Below, one piece after another: positions 57,031 through 64,000 of a DNA stretch of 64,000 bases (within the stretch, counting starts at the first letter, position 1; every line of letters begins with the position of its first letter). Origin of the DNA: Cephalotus follicularis. Taxonomy: Eukaryota > Streptophyta > Magnoliopsida > Oxalidales > Cephalotaceae. The notes beneath the pieces are model-generated. The model did not search any database. It was not told the origin of the DNA and saw only the letters and a list, made by a program, of their open reading frames with translations. Where the stretch lies: the NCBI GenBank assembly GCA_001972305.1, contig BDDD01002400.1, forward strand, positions 38,996-102,995. Direction: 5' to 3'. The position numbers and the translations under genes are program-made.

Positions 57031-57160
57031 GAGTCGACGCTTGCATTTTAAGCGTCACCGCTTTGTACTGTTTTATGCTGTGGTCAGTCGACTCCTTGCT
57101 CGACGCTTTGTCCTTTTATACAGCGAAATCGTCGATGCCTAAGTATAAACTATCGACGCT
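57031..57160 (+). promoter_or_regulatory. Mixed TCGA array in the Tekay 3' LTR
   Basis: Five TCGA words occur: GAGTCGACGCTTG, TCAGTCGACTCC, GCTCGACGCTTTG, TCGTCGATGCC and TATCGACGCTTTA, plus GCGTCACCGCTTT. It mixes the CAGTCGACT form of the solo Tekay LTR with the TCGACGCTTT form of the Sirevirus. Confidence 0.65.
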
Positions 57161-58575
57161 TTATGGCAGTTTTGATGTTTTGATCTTTTTATGTTAGGTG
57201 ATGTTTGGACTCATATGTTTACGTCTTAATATCGTTCGTGGTGGAGTTTAGGACACTCTAGGATACTTTTGTCCGGTATTCGTGTTTGTTTAGATTTATT
57301 GACCAGCTAAGGTACGGATTCTTCGATTCTTGGATATTCCTTCGGTTAAATTAAATAAAGTTAATTTTTACTGATACATCGTTCTTGAACGGAATTATGC
57401 ATTTATAATTATACTCCTGGTTTTATTCGGAATGAAATTCATATTTTGGTTGGATATCCTTGTTTTGACAATAATTATATTGAAACGGATTTATTATTAC
57501 ATCGGATATTAATTTACATATTTTCTGTTATCGAAAATGTGTTATTGTTTTAGACATGGCTTCCACTTTAGGAAGTGTGTTATACTTCAGATACATATCG
57601 GATTTTGATTTTGATATGAAAGTATGGTCCTCTTTAAATAATTTCAGATATGTCTGGAGACAGATTACATAAGTACGTTTTAGAAATTGTTTTAGAATAA
57701 AACAAAGTTTTAGCATAATAACATACAGAGAAAAACCTACCTATGAGGTATCATAGGCATGTTCTTTGGCACGGAGGACATGACACCTACCGTGGCGGTG
57801 TGATTGGTCTACGACGTCTCTTTTAAATATGTATCCTGAGAGTAGGATATGGATCCTTTTGAGGCGTATGAGTATACTCTAGTTATTGTCAGAATTCAGA
57901 AATTCAGTATTTGGGATTGTTTGTGTAGTGCCATACACGACTTTTTCGCCAGAGCATGTGGGCCTCGCGAACCCTTGCACCTATATATGTATGTATGTCA
58001 GAAATTCTCTGTTATGGAATTATGAAATCAAATAATGTTTTGAATTATGATGTTATGTTTTCATAAAGTTATGATGATTCTATAACTGCTCGTTTTTAAA
58101 TATTCTGGTTTACATCTTAAAGAATATTTACTATGTTACTTTACTGAATTCAAAGTTCAAGTTATTCTGTCTACCGTTTACTATTTTATTTCCTTATCCG
58201 TACTGAGGTTTGCTCAGCTGCGTTTTTGTTTCTATGCGGCAGGTTTCCTGAAGGATGGGGAAAACGTGTGATGAGAGTTACCCACTTGTCAGAGGATCAG
58301 TTAGGAGTTTATCCATTGTGTTTTCAGTAGTGTTGATCATATTTTGCGTTTAAATCAGACTAGTTTTCCTCTTAAACAGTATTTAGATATCGGATTATGG
58401 TTTGTTTTTATTTATGGATGGTTAAATTTTCAGACTATATCTTATATCAATTTGCTATAAGTTATGATATTAGACCACCACATTCGTTTCGCATCAGTCT
58501 ATTGTTTAGGTATTCCGTTATGTTTCAGTTTTGTATTACGACCTGTAAGGGCTCCCATCATCGGGGGTGTTACAT
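57031..58575 (+). mobile_element. 3' LTR of the Tekay element, 5'-truncated
   Basis: It begins in a TCGA array, continues through AT-rich LTR sequence, and ends GGGGGTGTTACA at 58575. Its last 370 bp repeat 51985-52347. Order of array and downstream sequence parallels the solo LTR at 25209-27930 read on minus. Confidence 0.8.
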
Positions 58576-59678
58576 ACTCACACACCACCTATCCAGGCCT
58601 CGCCTGCTAGAATCTATCCGGACCTCGTCCGCTATTATCTACCCGGGCCTCGCCCGGAAGTATCTATCCGAGCCTGCCCCGCTAACCCCGACCAAATGGT
58701 AAGGAACGGAGAACACCCCTGCACTCACACGCAGCATACCATCATAGGCAAGAGTGCACCACAGATCCAGGTATGGAACCTGGGGGCAGTTCCCACAAAG
58801 CATCCCATCATAGACAATGAGAAAACTAAGGGCAGTTGATTCTTGGACGTACCCTTTACCATTGACCGAACCCATGCATCTCATCCGCACATCCTAGTGC
58901 ATCCCACATATCAGAGGAACCAAGAACAAACGGATAGATCGCCCGACATAAACAACAACCGTCAGAGGAACAACATATTTTCCACCCAAGAACCATCCGA
59001 GCTCTCAAGCTCTGCCAAGAACAGGATAACAACATAGACAAGGGTAACAGGGATCCAAATCCCACAGAAACGTTCAACTAGAGGATAACAACAGGACACA
59101 AAATATCAAGTAAAAGAAGGAAGAGAATGTCCCACTCACAAATTGCCTCAAGCTACCGTCGACCAACCCCAAAACGCTCCGTCACAGCAACAGGTTCCTC
59201 GTCTGCTAGCTAACACATATAAGATCGAGAAGAAGATATAACACATGCATGAACAAAAAACACAACCAGCCAAACCAGTTTATCATCCTCCTTCTCGGCT
59301 CCAGCACAACATGCCACCACACAACACAACCCAGGGAAGAGGAGAGCTCACCTTCATAGCTCAAGAGCAAAAGAAGGCAACCAAAATGCTCACGGAAGAA
59401 GGGAAAGAAGAAGAAGAAGAAACCAGCTCTCTCTGACTTCTCTCTCTCAAAGTCGAACTCCACTTACCAAGAAGGCACTGCCAACTCCAACTTCTTATCC
59501 CAACGCAACCTTAGGAACAACAAGCTTCCTCAAGAAGCTAACCATAAATCAATAGAGTAATCCAAACTAACCATGTCCACATGTTTAAATAACTTACCAC
59601 AAATCCCACTTAAGCCGTTTCCATGTGCCAAACAAGGCCTTAATTTATAATCCTTTAAAAACAAGTACGGGTATTACA
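58576..59678 (-). mobile_element. 3' LTR of the second GAG-only element, truncated
   Basis: It matches 62808-63907 closely (CCTATCCAGGCCTCGCCTGCT onward, given in part) and ends, in plus direction, GGGTATTACA at 59678. About 1.5 kb of its far part is missing next to the Tekay LTR. Confidence 0.87.
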
Positions 59679-59692
59679 TCCTCCCCACCTTA
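59679..59692 (-). other. Polypurine tract of the second GAG-only element
   Basis: On minus TAAGGTGGGGAGGA directly abuts the LTR, following GGGGACAAAATTCC, the same arrangement as at 3020-3062. Confidence 0.87.
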
Positions 59693-59711
59693 GGAATTTT
59701 GTCCCCAAAAT

Positions 59712-61124
59712 TTAAAACACAGGTGGAACACTTATAACCAAAACATGATCCGAAGAAGCAAACTTACCTTCATCCTCAGCAGGAGTGGTAAGGCATGTAC
59801 CCGTCTTCAAATTGTACACCCTTACAGTGGCCATAGGTCTTCCAGGTGGTCTACTACTACCAGCTCCCAAACCAGAGGCTTGTCGAGCAGCCGCTCCACT
59901 ACCCGGTGCACCCAACTGATTGGTCCCCTGCGCTGGTTCTCTGGCCGTCGACTGTACATCCGAGGATGCAAATCCCTGTGTCCCCGTTGCACCCTGCAAT
60001 CTCAACGGACATCGATTCCTCAAATGACCGGTCTGACCATAGTGGTAACAAGAACGTGTCTCCACTCCACACTCACCAACATGGTGTCGACCACACTACT
60101 GACAACGTGAAGGCGACGAAAAGGCTGCTGCACCCTCCATCTCAGGAGTTCCATGAGAAAAACTAGGGACCAGAGCCTAAGTCCGCTTCTGGGGTGATCC
60201 TCCCCAAGTCCCCTTACCAACTGGTCCACTAGCAGACGAAGGTCCCCTCGTCCTCTGATTCTTGGAGGAACTTTCCTCCACTTCAAGGTTCAAAGCAGAC
60301 CGTTTCTGTCCTCGGTCCTGTCTTCTCCTCTGCTCATTTATGCTTAGCTCGACCCTCATGGACAACTCCACCAGATTACAAAAAACATTCCACTCAATGG
60401 TTGCTACAGAATGCCGTATCTCCTGCCTTAAACCGTCCAAAAACCTCTGGCGTCTCTCCTCCTGGTCAGCCACCAAGGCAGGAGCAAAATGAGACAACTC
60501 CAAAAACTTATGCTCATACTGTGCCACCGACATAGAACCCTGAGAAAAATGCAAGAATTCCTTCCTCCGCTCCTGGACATAGGTACGAGGAAGAAAATGC
60601 TGGTGTAACTCCTTCTTGAACAAGGCCCAGGTGATCTCTAGGGGATCCTCAAATCTAGCACTCAAAGCTTCCCACCAACGCAAGGCTCCTTGGTCTAACA
60701 AACAGGACGCATTGCCTACCCGCTAGTCCTCTGATATATCAATCCTTTCAAATATCTGCTCCATACGGTTTAACCAAGTCTCTGCATCAGTGGGGTTCCC
60801 AGATCCTCCAAAAACAATCGCTCCAAGGCGCTGCATATGCTCAAGTGGAAAGGATTGAGGTCTAACTGCCCCAACGGTTTGAGCCCAAACGGTAAAAGCC
60901 TGCAATAGCTCAGACTGACTTCCCGCAACAACCGGAGGAGGTACTTGAGCAGTAGACTGCCCAGCATGATCCTCGCCCTCTGCCGGCCTGCTTTCCCTGG
61001 CCTCAACTCCAGGATTTGCCTACACGTCCGGTTGAACATTCTGTGGTTCCCGATCTCCAGTTGGCCTGGAGGTTACCCTTCCCCCAATCCGGCCACGACC
61101 TCTGGTGCCACTACGATGCATCAT
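59712..61124 (-). pseudogene. gag of the second GAG-only element, broken
   Basis: One phase runs from an ATG at 61124 or 61121 (MHRSGTRGRGRIGGR) through ETWLNRMEQIFERI, RWWEALSARF, FKKELHQHFLP, SVAQYEHKFLELSHFAPAL and a basic Ser-rich linker to a zinc knuckle. The knuckle reads CYHYGQTGHLRNRC, with Tyr where the second Cys should be. Stops lie near 61018, 60720, 60174 and 60100. After MATVRVYNLKTG the frame ends about 35 codons later, with no protease. Homologous and collinear with 1555-2934. Confidence 0.88.
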
Positions 61125-61268
61125 CCTTCGCACACAAGGCAAGAAACAATCGTAACCACACATTCTATATGTATGCCATGCATGAAATGCAAACCCAACA
61201 TATAAAACCCCATAAAGCATCAACACACAACAAGAAGGAAAAGCATGCACTAGAACCACAAACCGGTC

Positions 61269-61280
61269 TCTCTGATACCA
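61269..61280 (-). other. Primer binding site of the second GAG-only element
   Basis: On minus TGGTATCAGAGA, initiator tRNA-Met type, two bases after the LTR end. Confidence 0.9.
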
Positions 61281-61679
61281 ACTGTGACGACCCGTCCCTC
61301 AGGATAGCCACCTTGGACGAATCACCCGGCAGGAAGGAGAAATTTTCCATCTCCTCTAAGCCAAAACGGTGCCACAACCCATGGCAGGGAAGAAACAAAG
61401 AAGAAGGGAAAAACTGTAAATAAGCCTTACATAAAACCATTTAAAAACTCACGGTTTAGCTAAAGGGAATAACCACAACCAAACGCACCGTTCCACTAAA
61501 GGAACACAGCAACCACTGGCCAAACGCACCGTTCCACTAAAGGAACGTGCCAGGGGAGGGAGCCAGGGTAGAGAACGCAACACTACGTCTTGCCAGGGGC
61601 CCCGGGCAGGGAATGCCAACACAACACAACATGACAAACATAAGTCAGGCCTGCACCTCCATCCTAAGACATGCCTTCC

Positions 61680-61870
61680 CCGGATGAGCCATCCTCGGGC
61701 ATGTCCTCAATGGACGATGGACCACGGACATGTCCTCCTCGGGCATGACCTCCCCGGACATGACCTCCCCAGGCATGACCTCCCCGGACATGTCATCCCC
61801 GGGCATGTCCTCCTCGGGCAACACGTTCTCCTCGGACGTCTCCTCGGGTAACACGTTCTCCTCGGACAGA
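61680..61870 (-). repeat. 15-bp tandem repeat in the GAG-only LTR
   Basis: Around ten units of CATGACCTCCCCGGA/CATGTCCTCCTCGGG occur. They create long spurious open frames on minus. TCCTCGGG is also scattered through the related LTR at 3063-5563. Confidence 0.8.
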
Positions 61871-62689
61871 GCCTGACGACAATGCCAGACCACAACATAA
61901 ACCATCACACCCTTAACAACCCTGAGGTCAGGACACGAGCCCCACAGGTTGACCCCCATCCCGGAAAGATCCCCCGCACTGCCTGACCTCGGGTAACCAT
62001 CACAGCAATAAGCATAATATCATAACATAACCTTTCAAAATAAAAACACGAAATCACTTCATTAAACACAATAAATCATCAAGAGAACTCATCATATCAT
62101 CATTTCAAAAGAATATATATCTTGTTCACAAGTAATCTTCCCCCTGCTCAAAGCCAGGGACCCATGCAAAAGAATAACAATCCCTCCCTAGGCCAGGGAC
62201 CATACAACAAAAGAATAAAACTCATATGCCCCATGAATGCACACAAGGACGAGCCCGTGCAGCCGGCAGCTCTGCTCATCCTACGCAGACTACCTTGTCA
62301 ACCCAAAAGACTGCCCTGGCAGCCACAGCAGATTCCTCTGCAAAACAACTGGGAGGGGATTAGTCCAAATAACTAGTGAGCAATAACAAGCATTCTCCAG
62401 AGCATCCACAACCACTAGACACACAAGGAAAAATATATAATCAAGCCCCACTGGGCAAAACAGAACAAGTCAGAGGTAAACAAAAGGAACGCAAACTCAG
62501 CAATATCACAAGGCTTCACTTCTCGGAGTCTGCCAAAGGAAAAGAGAGTCAATATCAATAAGTAGAGGATTCCAACAAAAGATAACATCACAAGTAAAAC
62601 AACTGTGCCCAAGATAAACAAGAGAAGAGGAACAACACCACCATATCCCGTGGTCAGCCGCCATACCAGGCAAAACATACACATCTATC

Positions 62690-62935
62690 CAGGCCACAGC
62701 CCGCTAACATCTATCCGGACCTCATCCGATAGTATCTATCCGACCCACAACTTGCTATCCACCACAGTATCCATGGTCTGCCGCCATACCAGGCCAAACA
62801 CATACGCACACACCACCTATCCAGGCCTCGCCTGCTTGAATCTATCCGAACCTCGTCTACTATTTTCTATCCGGACCTCGCCCGCTAGTATCCATCCGGG
62901 CATTGCCCGCTAACCCCGGCCAAATGGAAAGGAAC
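62690..62935 (-). repeat. Roughly 28-bp tandem repeat in the GAG-only LTR
   Basis: Units of GCCCGCTAACATCTATCCGG/ACCTCGTCCGCTATTATCTA type occur. A shorter set is in the sister LTR at 58592-58690, so copy number has changed between the two LTRs. Confidence 0.75.
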
Positions 62936-63906
62936 AGAGAACACCCCTGCACTCACACGCAGCGTACCATCATAGACAATAGTACACCGCAGATCCAGGT
63001 ATGGAACCTGGGGGCAGTTCCCACAAAGCATCCTATCATAGGCAATGAGAAAACTAAAGGTAGTTGATTCTCGGACGTACCCTTTACCATCGACCGAACC
63101 CATGCATCCTATCCGCACATCCTAGTGCATCCCACATATCAGAGGAACCAAGAACAAATGGAGAGATCGCCCGACATAAACAACAACCGTCAGAGGAACA
63201 ACATACTTTCCACCCAAGAACCATCCGAGCTCTCAAGCACTGCCAAGAACAGGATAACAACATAGACAAGGGTAACAGGGATCCAAATCCCACAGAAACG
63301 TTCAACTAGAGGATAACAACAGGCACACAAAATATCAAGTAAAAGAAGGAAGAGAATGTCCCACTCACAAATAGCCTCAAGCTACCAATGACCAACCCCA
63401 AGATGCTCCGTCACAACAACAGGTTCCTCGTCTGCAAGCTAACACATATAAGATCGAGAAGAAGATATAACACATGCATGAATGGAAAACACAACTAGCC
63501 AAACCAGGCTATCATCCTCCTTCTTGACTCCAGCACAACGTGCCACCACACAACACAACCCATGGAAGAAGAGAGCTCACCTTCACAGCTCAAGATCAAA
63601 AGAAGGTAACCAAAACGCTCACGGAAGAAGGGACAGAAGAAAAAGAAGAATCCAGCTCTCTCTCACTTCTCTCTCTCAAAGTCGAACTCTACTTACAAAG
63701 AAGGCACTGCCAACTCCACCTTCTTATCCCAACGCAACCTTGGGAACAACAAGCTTCCTCAAGAAGCTAACCATAAATCAATATAGTAATCCAAACTAAC
63801 CATGTCCACATGTTTAAATAACTTACCATAAATCCCACTTAAGCCCTTTTAATGTGCCAAACAAGGCCTTAATTTATAATCCTTTAAAAACAGGTACGGG
63901 TGTTAT

Positions 63907-64000
63907 AAATATTGTCGGTACCATCGTGACCACGGGCATGACACGGAAGAGTGCGGCCATTTAAAGAATCAGATTGAGGACCTGATTCGCAAAGGTCATC
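63907..64000 (+). pseudogene. Tat gag fragment, continues beyond the window
   Basis: The frame gives [21 protein letters not shown] and then [10 protein letters not shown], the knuckle-like end of Tat gag. It parallels 8228-8325 but keeps the cysteines lost there. It starts at the LTR boundary, so the GAG-only element lies inside or against a Tat element whose remainder is outside the window. Confidence 0.85.

Larger units (their letters stand above)
51985..58575 (+). mobile_element. Tekay-type Ty3 chromovirus, almost complete coding region, both LTRs truncated
   Basis: It has a partial 5' LTR, primer site, single-frame gag-pol with chromodomain, and partial 3' LTR ending GGGGTGTTACA. The two LTR ends (51985-52347 and 58206-58575) are highly similar. 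The left junction is with a Sirevirus fragment; the chromodomain end, polypurine tract and start of the 3' LTR are deleted at about 57031. Confidence 0.92.
58576..63907 (-). mobile_element. GAG-only chromovirus-type element, second copy
   Basis: On minus: 5' LTR (63907-61283), primer site, gag, polypurine tract, 3' LTR (59678 to 58576, truncated). The internal region is only 1.6 kb with no protease core or enzymes. The architecture and gag family match the plus-strand element at 292-5563. The right end borders a Tat gag fragment into which it probably inserted; the left end borders the Tekay LTR. Confidence 0.88.
61283..63907 (-). mobile_element. 5' LTR of the second GAG-only element (about 2.6 kb)
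   Basis: In plus direction it runs TGTGACGACCCGTCC...ACGGGTGTTATA; the last C appears mutated to T. It contains two tandem-repeat blocks and two copies of AACGCACCGTTCCACTAAAG at about 61480-61540. Confidence 0.83.

Noticed and set aside
61645-61959. Open frame with Pro-Gly-Glu-Val repeats on minus.
   Set aside because: It is produced by a 15-bp tandem repeat in an LTR; no start context or homologous family is visible.

Overview
This window is plant nuclear DNA, most likely from a eudicot. It is a stack of nested LTR retrotransposons from plant-specific lineages: Ty3 Tat (with a second RNase H), Athila, Tekay-type chromoviruses and Ty1 Sireviruses. There is also one Mutator-like DNA element. 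I see no intact host gene, no rRNA or tRNA gene and no CRISPR array. Every retrotransposon reading frame is broken by stops, frameshifts or deletions.

Layout. 1-5563: a Sirevirus LTR tail fused to a GAG-only chromovirus-type element (truncated 5' LTR, broken gag, complete 3' LTR). 5564-6076 and 28008-33373: two arms of an Athila-like element on the minus strand. A Tat element (6077-28007) splits them and is flanked by a perfect CTAAG duplication. The Tat element carries gag-pol on plus, a tandem-repeat block, and an intron-containing ORF on the opposite strand. It was in turn invaded by a Sirevirus (16325-24785, minus) and, in its 3' LTR, by a Tekay-type solo LTR (25209-27930, CTGAT duplication). 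33378-40717: a truncated second Tat element, of which only the antisense ORF and 3' LTR remain. It is split by a coding-free LTR element (35074-39561, GTAAC duplication).

40718-42845: AT-rich DNA and a short gene-like remnant interrupted by a MULE (41468-42632, 9-bp duplication). 42846-50052: poorly classified LTR-type sequence with a 15-bp minisatellite, interrupted by a perfect Sirevirus solo LTR (45482-46802, TCCTT duplication). 50053-51984: a second Sirevirus with an assembly gap of 284 N. 51985-58575: a nearly complete Tekay-type gag-pol with four in-frame stops and one poly-A-like block. 58576-63907: a second GAG-only element, minus strand. 63907-64000: the start of another Tat gag fragment.

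The most interesting signal belongs to no gene. Dense arrays of short palindromic motifs with a TCGA core sit in the LTRs of unrelated lineages. In four LTR types (two Sirevirus families and Athila; five LTR copies) the array ends about 92-106 bp upstream of a TATAAA-type box. A Ty1 LTR and a Ty3/Athila LTR share an exact 17-bp piece of it. A smaller array precedes the extra ORF inside the Sirevirus. Two Tekay-type LTRs carry related arrays with a different or mixed motif. Palindrome-rich cis regions are known from maize Sirevirus LTRs; sharing across superfamilies in one genome is what looks new here.
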